Origin: Chara braunii
Lineage: Eukaryota > Streptophyta > Charophyceae > Charales > Characeae
Length of the DNA: 42,833 nt
Direction: 5' to 3'
NCBI GenBank assembly: GCA_003427395.1
Contig: BFEA01000019.1
Span: 4,362,244-4,405,076 of the forward strand
Shown here: piece by piece, positions 1-10,201 of the stretch
Layout of the letters: every line of letters starts with the position of its first letter
Position numbering within the stretch: the stretch's first letter is position 1
Notes under the pieces: generated by a model
The model's input: only the letters and a program-made list of their open reading frames with translations
What the model was told of the DNA's origin: nothing
Databases searched by the model: none
Translations under genes and position numbers: made by a program

Positions 1-8
1 CCTACCAG

Positions 9-145
9 CGCCCAGCGCTGAAGACTACAGCTACAGCTATGGCGCCCAGCGCCGAAGACTACAGCTAACGCTACCACTACTGCCTAGCGCTGAAGACTAC
101 TGCAGCGCTCCTCCTGAGTGCTGCGGCCGAATCCTGAAGACTACC
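9..145. repeat. Degenerate tandem repeat with GCGCYGAAGACTACAGCTA core
   Basis: Two near-identical units (about 9-33 and 43-67) share CGCCCAGCGCYGAAGACTAC followed by AGCTA. Decayed units follow near 84 and 129, where only the GAAGACTAC part is kept. Nothing suggests coding. The array may continue beyond the left edge. Confidence 0.6.
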
Positions 146-216
146 TCTCCTACTGACACTCCCCCCTCCGTGAAGTGCATGGGAACCTCCTATGTACTAC
201 GGGTGTGCCTCTTGAG

Positions 217-530
217 CCTGCCAAAGGGAGGCAGGGGCTGCAGCTGCAGCTCCTGCTCGAGTGCGTGAGGAACAGGCTATTTTGGGCCTGTTCCGCATCC
301 CTGTTTCCGTGCCTGAGTCTTAGGAGCAGGTCGAAACAATGAGGGCCTGAAAATGGCCCTCCGTTTCAGGCTGAAAACTCTGGGTCTGAAAAGACCCAGA
401 AATAGGCTGAAACGAGGTAGGGCCTGCAGGCCCTCGTTTTTCAGCATCCAGGCTGAAATGAACGGGGCCTGTAAGCCCTAAGTTTTAGGCTTTTAGGCTG
501 AATGTCCGGGACGGGCCCTGTAGGGCCCGT
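217..530. repeat. Run of seven short hairpins separated by AGGCTGAAA words
   Basis: Seven inverted repeats follow one another: CCTGCC/GGCAGG (217-222/230-235), GGAACAGGC/GCCTGTTCC (269-277/286-294), GAGGGCC/GGCCCTC (341-347/355-361), TGGGTCT/AGACCCA with a GAAA loop (381-398), the palindrome GGGCCTGCAGGCCC (420-433), an imperfect GGGGCCT/AAGCCCT (about 464-478), and ACGGGCCCT/AGGGCCCGT (511-530). From 341 on they are 30-47 bases apart. The word AGGCTGAAA or a variant recurs in the spacers. No ORF explains this. It could be a structured repeat or a piece of a foldback element. Confidence 0.6.
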
Positions 531-2300
531 GTGGCTACGCAGTATGCCACAAAACCCGAGGAAGATCAATAGCATTATGATGGGGGGAAACGAAAACACA
601 AAATGCAATACGGAAGCTGCACCTCAGCAAGCTAACCGCCGATCCCGATGTGTCTTCATCCTGTTCTCCTCCCCATTGTTCCTCCAGTCCTATCCTCCTC
701 CACCTATGCATGACGCCTCTGGCCTGTCTCCATTTACTTACGGCCTCGCCACACCGCTCACGAAACGAGAAAAAGAGGGTGCACCATTCCCTGAACGCTG
801 GCAAGACGCGTATGTTACCATAAATAGCAATGGATGCACTTTTCCGCTGTCTGTGGAAAGATTCGCTCACATTTCGTTCCCTTTGTGAGTAATGCGGTGG
901 CGCCCTTATTAGCCCAACACCGCCAGTCTTTTCATCCTTTTCAAAGGACCCTACCTCCTAACTGTCGTGCACTATGTGATTGCATTTCAGCAAGTGCTGC
1001 TACTGTGCCCTTGGCACCACCCGAGAGGTCCCCTTCATTTCGCACCTCATCTTTGCCGCAAACCACCACCCACCCTTACTTTCCAATTTAATCAAATTTT
1101 CAAGATTCCTATTCGACTCAACTTTTTCACTACAAACAGGTCACGCTGTGTTCTCATCAACCACATTTACACCACTTTTTCTCATTTCTGTGCGCTTGGA
1201 TGCAGGAGAAATTACGCTCATCCTCTGTACCCCCCTCTCTCTTCTACTCAACGTTTCCTCTGTTCAGAACCAGCCAGTTCTTTCTTTGCTTATACGTGCA
1301 CATCTCAACCTTGAGCTGCTGGGAGTTTCATACCTGTCCTCTTTGACAGCTGCGCATTTTACCACACCCCTTCACAAACACCACGTCCTTCATTAAACAG
1401 GTGTGCTCCACAACCCTCAGAGCGAACGCTGTTGCTGCATTCCAATTCAACTACTGCCCTACTTCTTGCTGCTTCAGCAGTCCAATTCAACTAATACAGT
1501 ATGCTAAACTACAGGCAAGCCTCTCTACAGGCAAGCCTCTCCTGTCGAACCTGCAGATTCGGCAATGGGGCCTCACTCCACCACTCAACATTCGCTGGTC
1601 ATCGCTCTCCCTCTGTTTACCCTTCATGTGCAACAGGGAATACTCCACTACTCAACATTATAAATGTACTGGAACGATTTTGGACCACATACATCAGACT
1701 GATCGAACACTTTCAACGTATTGAGACCGTTACCAGCTTCAGATACCCAAGAAGTTTTGTGTACTGGAGCGAGGCCCATAGAAACATGCCTGCAAGCCCA
1801 CCATGAAGTTATCTGCACCCCCTTCCCTCCCCCCTCCAAGTCAAGGGAAGTCTTGTTTACAGTGACAGTTTTCTTTACGGCAGCCTTGCACACCCTGCTT
1901 TGATAACCATCCGTCTCCGTCCTCAGATTTTCCGTACCTCGATGCCGACAAGCACCTTTCTTGTTGCCTACTGCCATCTTCACCCACATAAAATGCCTGG
2001 TCCTTATAGCCGCATTTGAGGTAACTCCCAGTCTATAAAGCGATAATGACCGAGTCGCGAGTGTTCTATTCAGGTGAAGACAGTAGCCATCCATCTCCAA
2101 CCTCAACAACATCAACGCCGGTACATTTCGACTGTACCGAGGAGGTTGGGAGCAAGACGCCGCCAATTGATTTCTCCAATTGCAACTCTGCGCGAGCAGG
2201 TATCCCTCTACGAGGGCATGGGGCAAACAGCATTGTCTGTAACAAGATTGCAGTGGTTTCCATAGCGACGGATCGATACATTGGAGTGGTTTCCACTATA
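531..2300. other. No recognisable gene
   Basis: Pyrimidine-rich, low-information DNA with only short overlapping ORFs on both strands, none with a domain I recognise. The longest is a minus-strand frame of 192 codons (1648-2226) without motifs. A duplicated word, AGGCAAGCCTCTC, occurs near 1513-1541. Confidence 0.5.
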
Positions 2301-2309
2301 GCGATCGAT

Positions 2310-3200
2310 GTACAACCGTCAGACACATTTAGGAAAGTGATTGTGTGAGTATGCTCTCAGCTGGTACATCCTAGAATTTTGGAAATACACACTTTGAACC
2401 TGCTGTTGAATACAGACCTGTTTTTGAATGCATTGGCTATGTTCAGCTGTGGTCGCGGGGCGGGGGGAGACTCATACTAGGACTTTTTCTGTCGATTTCT
2501 GTAGGTAATTGCAGTCAGATTCATGGAGCCCAGACATAACAATAGCCAGATACATTTAGGAAAGTGCTAGTGTTTTGAGTATGCTTTCAGTCAGTACTGA
2601 GTTGTTGAATACTCAGTCTTCTGTTGAGTACAGACCTGAATTCAAAATTCAAATGTGTCGGCTATGTTCACCTATGGGGGAGGGGGGGCTACGCCCCCTT
2701 CCCCCCCCAGCTTTGCTGTGCTGAATCACAGGGCATACTCACACTCGGCTTTGCAGAAGCCCAAGGGCATACTGAGTCTAGGACTTTTCTGCCAATTTCT
2801 GTCACAGTCAGATTCGTGGAGTCTACCCATAACCACGATCAGATACGTTCAGGGAAGTGCTAGTGCGGGTGTAATACATATCTGAGACTGAATCTGCTGA
2901 TGAATACAGACCCGAGTTCCATGTTCAGTTGCAGGAGAGAAGGGTCAATGCAGCCCTCCCCCCCCTCGATGTCAGCTTTGTTGTGCTGAATCTCAGGCCA
3001 TACTCACGCCAGAACTTTCATTGCTAAAGCTCAAAGTCCTGCTCACAAGAATCTGTTGTTCAATACAGACGTGAGGTCGCATGAGATGACTATGTTCGAT
3101 TGTGGGAAAGGGGCTACGCTGCCCCCCCCCAAATGTCAGCTTCATTGTGCTGCATCTCAGGGCATACTCACACTCAGACTTTTTCTGCCTTTTTCTTCTC
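2310..3200. repeat. Three tandem copies of a dispersed repeat with G/C-tract hairpin
   Basis: Three diverged copies (about 2310-2520, 2555-2860, 2885-3190) share ordered words: ATACATTTAGGAAAGTG, a GTTGAATACAGACCTG block, GGCTATGTTCA, a G-run followed by CTACGCC and a C-run, then GCTGTGCTGAATC and CTCACACTAGGACTTTTTC. The middle copy folds into an almost perfect G-run/C-run hairpin (2676-2708). Further copies lie near 4.9, 14.3-15.3, 15.7 and 19.5 kb, so this is a repeat family. I cannot assign its class. Confidence 0.7.
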
Positions 3201-3650
3201 CCCCCCCCTCCTCCCCCCTCCCCACCCACCTCTTAATCAAAGTTCGGGGGCAGGAAACTACCTGAAGGGTGATGGGAGCACCTTCCAAGTTGGCGTCTGC
3301 AGATTTTCAATGGCTCCAATCTATTCATGGGGAGCAGCACCGCCGGAAACTTGGTCTGGCATCCCATTCATACAATGTTTGAAATAGGCATAGGCCTGGT
3401 CTCGCAAATCACACACAGGGTTTACTGGTTAATTCTACACCTCTTCACCTCTTAGGGCGCCCGAATATCCATCCATCCCAGCCTACTAGTCAGCTATAAA
3501 CTCTTACTTGTGTAGATGCCCTTGATTTCTAAACTCCTCTTAGTATCCCAGCGACAGACCCAGGAGGAAACAAGCACTCCTGAGTTCTCACACAGAATTT
3601 AGCTACTCCTGTTCAATTAAGACCAACAAGTTGAGTCCTCCGAACATCCG
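3201..3650. other. No recognisable gene
   Basis: Between the repeat copies and the LINE remnant there is a C-rich run (3200-3232) and otherwise unremarkable sequence with no ORF of note. Confidence 0.5.
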
Positions 3651-4838
3651 TCAAATTCCGAATGATACAGAGAAGATTAGCATTGACCCGGCACAAGGAT
3701 GACACGCGTAAATCAAGAAATGGAAAAAAGGGTTAAAAAAAAGAAAAGAAAGATCGACAAGCTGATCTCGTCTCTCTCTTCCAGCAGTGTCCACCAGTGC
3801 ATCACCCCTTCTTTGTCCTTTTACGGATACCTGGGGCTCTAACAGCCACGGGGAGATGGCGATCCCATCGTTGGATGGTTTCACCATGCATCCCTCCATG
3901 CCTCGATGTCCCATAAAGACGCTGCCAAGGTGATCTGCGGAGATTCTTCGTCCTGGCTTTTCTCCAGTCCGCCATGATCATGGTGTGGATGTTGTGGCCA
4001 GGACCATGTCAACGACGCAGAAATCAGAGCAAAATTTTCCCCAAAACAACCTATCATTTGTTAATTCCCAGAAGACGTTCATGATGGCCATTCTCACTGA
4101 TGAAACCACATAATCCCCCTTTTTTCCTTGCTGTGAGGTATTCGGGGAGAGGGAACCTTCCACCACAAAAACTCCACCCCAGCTAAACTCCTTTCCCACA
4201 TTTCTTGACCACAGTCTGTCCCACCACACCCAAATCCTGTTCGATTCAACGCCTGCTCACGACAGGTGTGTGGCACTCTCCACCTCCTCCTTGCATCTGG
4301 GGCACATTTCCTGGACTGGAACTCTCTTTTCACTCGACTGAATAGCTGTGGGAACCAATCTGTGTGACTGAAGCCAGGCCAGGCTTGATAACTTTGACAG
4401 GGGGATCTTCTGCAACGATTTCCACACGGTAAATAGTTTATTCGTGGAGAGGCCCTTAACTAACTGCGCCCTCTGTCGCTCCTCTGCAAGCCACCTGTTT
4501 TTTATTTCCAGTGGGACCATCCAAGACGTGATCTGGGCCCGGCAACCCACCTTCGGTCAGTAGTCCAACAGTGCTGCCATAACAGTGTTGCCGTCTCCCT
4601 TGGTTCCACCACCTGCCACCCCCAGTGTCAGGGCAGAGGGCGCAGAGAGGTGATTGGTTTGTCCCCGAAAGGACATCTCAACTGCACCTTCTATTTGTGG
4701 GGGGACCACCGCCTGTCCCGCCCTGGTGTTCAGCACCACCCTTTCTGGTACCTCCCTTTCAATAAGAATTAGATGGCTGCTGTCGTCGACCGCTTCTGCC
4801 TGGACGTAGCCCACAGCCACAGCATCCCTTTCGGCCAA
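3651..4838 (-). pseudogene. 3' remnant of a LINE-type non-LTR retrotransposon (zf-RVT region)
   Basis: Seen: a minus-strand frame reads, after an in-frame stop at 4557-4559, a stretch with LSSLAWLQSHRLVPTAIQ followed by MCPRCKEEVESATHL (ending near 4260). This is the pattern of the Cys/His zinc-binding segment that follows the reverse transcriptase in plant LINEs (zf-RVT), where CPRC-x6-8-E-x2-HL normally continues to a WECP-type motif. Here a stop replaces that part. The conceptual protein resumes in other frames: WVWWDRLWSRNVGKEFSW, then VRMAIMNVFWELTNDRLFWG (3978-4229). At least two frame changes and one stop make it non-functional. The RT domain itself is missing, consistent with a truncated or eroded copy. 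No poly(A) tail is visible at the low-coordinate end. Assignment to the LINE class is fairly sure; the clade is not. Confidence 0.6.
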
Positions 4839-4842
4839 CCGC

Positions 4843-5025
4843 TGTCAGATTTTCTGCTAGGGGGATTTTCTGCAAATTTTTGTGACCGCTGTAAGATAAC
4901 TTTGCTAGGGGGATTTTCTGCCACGTTTTGTGACCGCTGTCAGATACATTTAGGAACGTGCTACTGTGAGTACGCCCTGAGTCAGCACACCCATGGAGGG
5001 TTGAAGTTCAGACCTGGGTCTGTAA
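4843..5025. repeat. Further copy of the GATACATTTAGGA dispersed repeat
   Basis: Contains a short tandem duplication, GCTAGGGGGATTTTCTGC (twice, about 4855-4922), then CAGATACATTTAGGAACGTG and GAGTCAGCACACC. The latter words recur at 14.82-14.89 kb in the same order. Confidence 0.6.
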
Positions 5026-7073
5026 AGACAAAGGAAAAGCAGAGTAACACTAACAGACAGCGAAAGAAAACCAGAGGAGGACATAATGCCGCTAAGCCCA
5101 GGATGTAGGACTAAGCGATCATATGACTACAGTGACCGATTGGACGATCAACAAACACCTGCTCTCTCTTCTTTGCAGAAGCACAGCATGGACATATCAT
5201 TTCTCGGCTCTGGCTAACTGGCCAATCAAAATGAAAGGAAAAGAGAGAAGGAAAGAAAAGAGGAAAGAGGTCAATCAAGAGCAAGTGATGTAAAAGGACC
5301 TACCTCTACTCCCGAACGCAATGCAGCGTCACCATGACCATATTGGACCGAAAAGATAGTCCTAATCCATTTTAGATATACTCATGATGAGTGTCTGCTG
5401 TGTTCGGGGTAAACACAGCTTGTGTCTTGTATGTACATAGATGTTTTGTGTATATATTTGTTAGGCTACACATATGACTCGGTGAAACTCCAACGAAACA
5501 GTCTGTCACAGCCCCTTGTTTGGTGTCCTCTTCTCCCTCCCTGCCTAAGCTTTACCGGGCAGATATATTGTACCAAATCTATGAACTAAAAGCGTGCACT
5601 TTGTGAAACAAACAATAAAAATACACAGGAAAACATGAAGACCACACTGAAATCATTCATGTTTTGTCATTCTTCTTTTAACTCTCCCTTCAATATGCCT
5701 CTAACGTACACGGCTCGCCACGTTGATGGAGTTGACCGCAAGGTGCTCGCATCCCTGTGTGCCATAAAGGCCCACGTGTACATGTGAGAAAGAGGGAGAG
5801 TAAAGGGGGAGGGGATAAACACAGAGAAGAGAAATGGAGAGAAGACGAAATAAAGAACGACAAAGGGAAAGTAAGGGAAAGTAAGGGAAAGTAAGTAGTG
5901 TAGAATGAAAATGAGGGCAAAGGAGAGGATAAGAAAAGACGCAAGAATCAGTTCGTCCTTGATGACAGAGAGGACATACATTGTACGGATGAGGTGGATG
6001 AACACATGGAAGACACCAGCTGAGGATTTTCAGTACAACTATTGCCACGACGGCTGGCATTGAGCATTCCCACCATACACCCCCGACAAATGGCTTGTTG
6101 ATTGCAGGCCAAAGTGAAGGAAGAACGCTCACAACAAACCATGCATTCAGTATAGCATTCATCATGGCCGCAATATAGTATATATAGTCTCCGGATGCAG
6201 AGGGTGCCTGCAGTCAAGAACGTAGGGACAGTACTCCGCACGCATGGATGCAGAAACCATGTCATTGTACTGATTGTGACAGAGACAATGTAGTGGCTAC
6301 AGCCGAGTGTAAGAGTGTTTGTAGTTGTGCAAAGGAGAGGGTCGCAGAGCATTGGTACATTATCCTGCTGCAGCACAGGGGCAGAGGAATGCGAACTTCG
6401 ACGTAAAAGAGATTGCGGACAGTTCAGTGTGGCAGGAAAACAGCACATTTTGTAAGCAATCAGTAAGATCAGTCATGGCATGGACCAATATGCCGTTGTC
6501 CAACAGCTCCCAGTGGTCAGAGGCATGCACAATGGCCATGTAGTGGCCAGGCCCTTGTAGAATCCAGCTAGAGATGTGGGATGGAGGATTAAACTACTCG
6601 CCTGCTTGAGCATAGCGTAGTTCAAGTTGGTCGTCCCTCATCGCTACTCACAGGACAGCAATGATAAACCCTCTGTCCCTGGCATAATTACAAAACCTGG
6701 CTGTAGGACGGGACGATCAGCATCAGCATCAATCTGACGGGCAATTGCGAGGAAGTCCGTCCGTCTATCAAACGGGTGGTGGAGCATGTGAATAGATAGA
6801 TATTAGTTGCAGTCAGACCACAGAGATTGGCGGGGATCTCAGGCTGGTGTGCCAGATGCTGGCCAACAATTTGCAGAGCACCCATACATGTTGCAAGCCC
6901 AAAAAGTATTGGGTTGTTCGCTCGTCAGTCATCTGCAGACCACCCATGCTGTCTGCGCATGGCGGGACAAATTTTATGTTTCATCCTAACGGATGCTGGT
7001 CAGGCATTTGCAGATCCCCCATGAGGTCTAGGCTTTATGGGGTTAACTGCAATCCACTCGTGGTTAACGGGTA
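5026..7073. other. No recognisable gene; short tandem words only
   Basis: Only short ORFs without domains. Visible structure is limited to a triplet of GGGAAAGTAA words (5863-5895), a hammerhead-like fossil near 5.47 kb (listed separately), and a loosely repeated word ATTTGCAGA/ATCTGCAGA with CACCCAT (6870-7020). Confidence 0.45.
5464..5570 (+). ncRNA. Decayed hammerhead-ribozyme-like motif and its conserved 3' flank
   Basis: The sequence GGTGAAACTCCAACGAAAC (5481-5499) followed by AGTCTGTCACAGCCCC matches the element at 25.5 kb, including about 50 bases downstream (the TGTCCTCTTCTC region). The CUGAUGA core is degraded (CATATGA at 5471-5477) and helix II has lost pairs, so it should not cleave. 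GGCU (5464-5467) can pair with AGCC (5510-5513), where the 25.5-kb copy uses GGGUU/AACCC. Confidence 0.45.
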
Positions 7074-7641
7074 GTTGCAAACATCAGTCAAAGTGAGACA
7101 AACACAAATGTGTTCAATTCACACAAAGGTGTTGTATACACATAGCACACCACACAGGAGATATGAAAACCGAGCGCACGTACGCGTCGAAAGATAAAAC
7201 ATAACAAAACAGATGTGATTCAGGCGACAAGACCCTACATCGTGTTTCTGCTGGTCGCCTGTCCGGCTTCATCAGGGGTCAACTGATACCTAGCGCAGGG
7301 TGGAAGGAGAGCTGTCACAAAACTGCTTATACCTTCGTAGCACATTCTACGTCGTCACTAGTCCTACAGCCGACCGAACCGTCGACCAATTCGAAGATAC
7401 TGGAACCGAAACCCCATGTAGACACTTCAGGAAACTACTCGTCAAACAGCGAAGTGGTCAAAGGATCGACGCCGACAGAGCAAGGATAAAAAAGATGAAA
7501 AAAACAGATTCCAGTCCTAAAGGTACTGACAGAGAAAAAACAAGTCCTAGGTTCGAGTCCCACCAGATAAGAGTGCAAAGGTATCTAAAAGCCGGTTCTG
7601 AGTTCGAGACCCAAAAGATGGATAATAACAATGCCCACCAA
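7074..7641 (-). repeat. PLE pseudo-LTR, 3' copy
   Basis: Begins GTTGCAAACATCAGTCAAAG and aligns almost without indels to 12324-12907. Most positions are identical, and differences are mainly single-base changes. On the element's coding strand this copy is downstream of the RT. It contains a hammerhead at 7231-7280. At its high-coordinate end the words GATGGATAATAACAATGCCC are repeated more often in the other copy. Confidence 0.85.
7231..7280 (-). ncRNA. Type I hammerhead ribozyme in PLE pseudo-LTR
   Basis: On the minus strand the order is GACCC (7280-7276, helix I), CUGAUGA core (7275-7269), a 20-nt helix II region, GAAA (7248-7245), helix III ACA/UGU around a CGA triloop, A17 at 7236, then GGGUC (7235-7231), which pairs perfectly with GACCC. 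Predicted cleavage lies between 7236 and 7235. Short helix III is typical of PLE hammerheads. Helix II is weak: G-C, C-G, a C-A mismatch, G-C, G-C, closed by an A-A where G-C is usual. An outer GGU/GCC pairing (7290-7288 with 7225-7223) would extend helix I beyond an internal loop. Confidence 0.75.
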
Positions 7642-7673
7642 TATCATGGCTTAGATGATGAAAACAGAAAAAG

Positions 7674-7727
7674 ACGAAGAAGAAGAAGAAGAAGAAGAAG
7701 AAGAAGAAGAAGACGAAGAAGAAGACG
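7674..7727 (+). repeat. (GAA)n microsatellite
   Basis: An AGAAGAAG run, interrupted by ACGAAG, between the pseudo-LTR and the RT stop codon. It gives a run of arginines in one frame, which is not a protein feature. Confidence 0.9.
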
Positions 7728-7833
7728 TGAGGCAAGAATGTGAAGGACGGATAGTAACAATGCCCACCATTAAGCTCAAAGACAAAGAGACAGAAGTAGA
7801 AGAAAAGAAAGTAGCAAGAAGACCGAACTAAGG

Positions 7834-9345
7834 TTACAAGAGGAAGTTGCATTGCGTGAAACATCGCACCCAGTGAATCCAACAGCCATTCATCCTTGAA
7901 GAAAAGTTTATCAGACAGTCGTCGAAATATTCATCTGGGAAATTCCTTGCCCGCAGCTTCATCTTCAGAGTAAATAAAAAACACACATCAGCTCCAGGTA
8001 TCGTCGTTAAGGCCTTCGCCCGGTGAAAACATGCAGTAATAACAGACATTTTTTGTTGCTTATCTGAGTACGAGCCAAAGTCTTGCAAACACTGAAACAG
8101 AATCCCTTCGTTAATGATGAATCGCTCGTTCTTGTGAATAGCCGCAGAGAGCACCTTGCATGGCTGATGAAAGACCTTGATAACACATCCCAAAAAGTCC
8201 CATGTATCGCTGCAACTCGTCACCTCCAAGACCAAATTGTCATCGTAGCACGTTTGGAACAATTTCAGTCTATTCCTTGCGGCGGCTCTGCTGTAATTAG
8301 ACCCGATACGATATTTCGACAGAATTGAGACATCGTCGACCAATCTCATCCCAAAGAGCATCTTCCGTTCGTTCCCCGACTGTTTAAGACAGTCAAATTC
8401 ATTGAAGGCACATAAGAGACAAGCTAGGGCCGGACTCGGCGTCTTCCCCATCGAAATGTCGAGATTCTGTTTCAGTACTACTCCCATCGCGGTCATGTAT
8501 GTATTCCCAAGGTCAAAACCTACCAAAGGCAACAAAACTTTAAAACGTAGACGAATATAGCATGTGGGGACATTCTTCCATTTACCCAGCAGTGCTCCTT
8601 TCCCCCTCTTTCTAACAAAAATATCATTGAATCCTTTTTCCTCATAACCGTGAATCAACCATTCAACTGCCTTGATAATTGAGACATGAGGGAGTGCAGT
8701 GAACATTTCCTTTACGTCAAAACTGGAGGCGAGCACCTCTTCATCTGGCTGAAGGCTCAAATTGAAGGACTCAAGTTTTCTCATCGTATCATTAGGACAT
8801 CGAAGATTAAAGTGAGAATCATCTGGAAGAGTCCATAAAAGTTTATTCACCGCTTTAGACACAACTCGGCTAACTCGCACTAAAGGGTCAAAAAAGGAGG
8901 GGCAGATGGGTCGCCATTTAGCAAAGTTTTCGTGTTTCGGTATAGAATAGGATTTTTCCAAACTACCTTGTATATTAAACGTAGTAATCTTCTCAATTCC
9001 TAATTTTCGATATGCTTTCTTCGTCTCGTTGATGACCATTTGCTCCGACTGTTGTATATGCTCAAAACCTCCATTATTTGTAAAAAGAGATTCCATCCCC
9101 TTCTGGAACACTATAGGACAGCAGACAAAGCTATCTCCGGCGTTATGATCGATTGGGCACATAACTAACTGATCCAAACATTTTTTAACCCCCAAAACTC
9201 TAATCAAATCATTATCAGAATGATGCTGACCCCTACCATTGTTATTAAAACACCTGCGTAACTGGTAGTTCAAAATTGAAAAGACATTTGTACCTTCCTG
9301 AATGCTGCTCAGCCCGTCAAGAATGTACTTCCTAAGCTGTTGCAA
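7834..9345 (-). CDS. Penelope-like reverse transcriptase, open 503-codon fragment
   Basis: Minus-strand frame open for 503 codons. RT motifs are in order: PIDHNAG (about 64-70, resembling the DKN-G segment of PLE RTs), SIPKHENFAKWRPICPS (134-150, RT2), SFDVKEMFTALPH (208-220, motif A with its Asp), GKTPSPALACLLC (300-312, motif B), MRLVDDVSIL (333-342, motif C with catalytic DD), and TWDFLGCVIK (381-390, motif D/E region). MFTALPH after the motif A Asp is typical of PLEs rather than LINE or LTR enzymes. The apparent start is only the first Met. The same frame extends upstream to about 9450 (reading GEHVAFRFSEAQWILSIAK), where a frameshift joins it to the preceding segment. No GIY-YIG follows the RT, and the stop lies about 190 bases before the 3' pseudo-LTR. 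The RT block itself looks intact, but the element around it is broken. Confidence 0.85.
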   Translation of the reverse strand: MQQLRKYILDGLSSIQEGTNVFSILNYQLRRCFNNNGRGQHHSDNDLIRVLGVKKCLDQLVMCPIDHNAGDSFVCCPIVFQKGMESLFTNNGGFEHIQQSEQMVINETKKAYRKLGIEKITTFNIQGSLEKSYSIPKHENFAKWRPICPSFFDPLVRVSRVVSKAVNKLLWTLPDDSHFNLRCPNDTMRKLESFNLSLQPDEEVLASSFDVKEMFTALPHVSIIKAVEWLIHGYEEKGFNDIFVRKRGKGALLGKWKNVPTCYIRLRFKVLLPLVGFDLGNTYMTAMGVVLKQNLDISMGKTPSPALACLLCAFNEFDCLKQSGNERKMLFGMRLVDDVSILSKYRIGSNYSRAAARNRLKLFQTCYDDNLVLEVTSCSDTWDFLGCVIKVFHQPCKVLSAAIHKNERFIINEGILFQCLQDFGSYSDKQQKMSVITACFHRAKALTTIPGADVCFLFTLKMKLRARNFPDEYFDDCLINFSSRMNGCWIHWVRCFTQCNFLL

Positions 9346-9428
9346 GTTCTGACAATTGGCAGGGTAAAGAATGTTCTTATCGTTCTTTGCGATACTCAGA
9401 ATCCACTGTGCCTCGCTAAATCTAAACG

Positions 9429-10150
9429 CTACATGTTCACCAGATCTCGGAGGTTCAAGCCCTTCACATGAGCAAACGAAAGATGACTGCCTCGAAAGCT
9501 TCCTACAACCGATCTTTTGTAAGGAAGGATGAATCGAAGAGGTTCGAATAATAGACAGACAAAGGTCCCTAACATGTTTCTTCGAAGGCCGGAACCAAAA
9601 GGAATCTTCACAACTAATCTAATTCTAAGCTTGACAGAGAAACGACTTTTGACAACACGAGCTATAGTCGCTCGTAAATTCGCCCTACTCTCTTTTCTCA
9701 AAAAACATCTGACACAATTGTACATCAGTAAAAGCCTATCTAACGGCTCCCGATACAATCTCTTGCACCTCGAGGGATTTTTCAGGATCTCAATAAGTTC
9801 CCCTTTTTGCTTCTCAAATCTAGAACAAAACGTGAGATTTTCTCAAAGAGGAGACTAGCCCCCGATACCAGATTGTCCCTACAATGTTTAAGTAACTTTG
9901 TCCCACTCTCCGTTCTTACCACAGACGAACCATAACACCGTTTTAAGACTTTCCACCTACCGGTCAAAACATTACCTCGTACGCATCTCACCGATACTGT
10001 CCGAACATGTCGACAGAAGCACTCGTCCAAAATTTCTTGAATACTAGTGGAGCTCACCCCAATGGACGGTTCAAACAGACACGGAGCCTTGCACATAATA
10101 GTGTTATTATCGCAGTTGTTACATCTTCCTTTCCTTCGCCTCCATTCCCG
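9429..10150 (-). pseudogene. PLE region between endonuclease and RT, with Cys cluster
   Basis: Two overlapping frames carry this part. The upstream one contains CNNCDNNTIMCKAPC (about 10123-10079; C-x2-C-x6-C-x3-C, a plausible zinc-binding cluster) and continues through SIQEILDECFCRHVRTVSVR to about 9782. After a frameshift the next one (9758-9429) contains REPLDRLLLMYNCVRCFLRK and RIRLVVKIPFGSGLRRN and ends near LNLRDLVNM. After a second frameshift the RT frame takes over. I recognise no named domain here beyond the Cys pattern. Position and basic, hydrophobic spacing fit the segment before the RT core in permuted PLEs. At least two frameshifts are present. Confidence 0.6.
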
Positions 10151-10201
10151 TTTACCCGGTCGTTGTTTCCTTCTTTCTTTCCGTCTCTCGTGAGTAGAGA
10201 T

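Noticed and set aside
1648-2226. 192-codon minus-strand ORF as a gene
   Set aside because: No domain, no protein-like motif, several overlapping ORFs on the other strand, and flanked by repeats.
7550-7566. tRNA gene or Pol III promoter in the pseudo-LTR (GGTTCGAGTCC)
   Set aside because: The B-box word is perfect, but no T stem forms and the nearest A-box-like word is about 90 bases upstream, too far for a tRNA. Probably coincidence.
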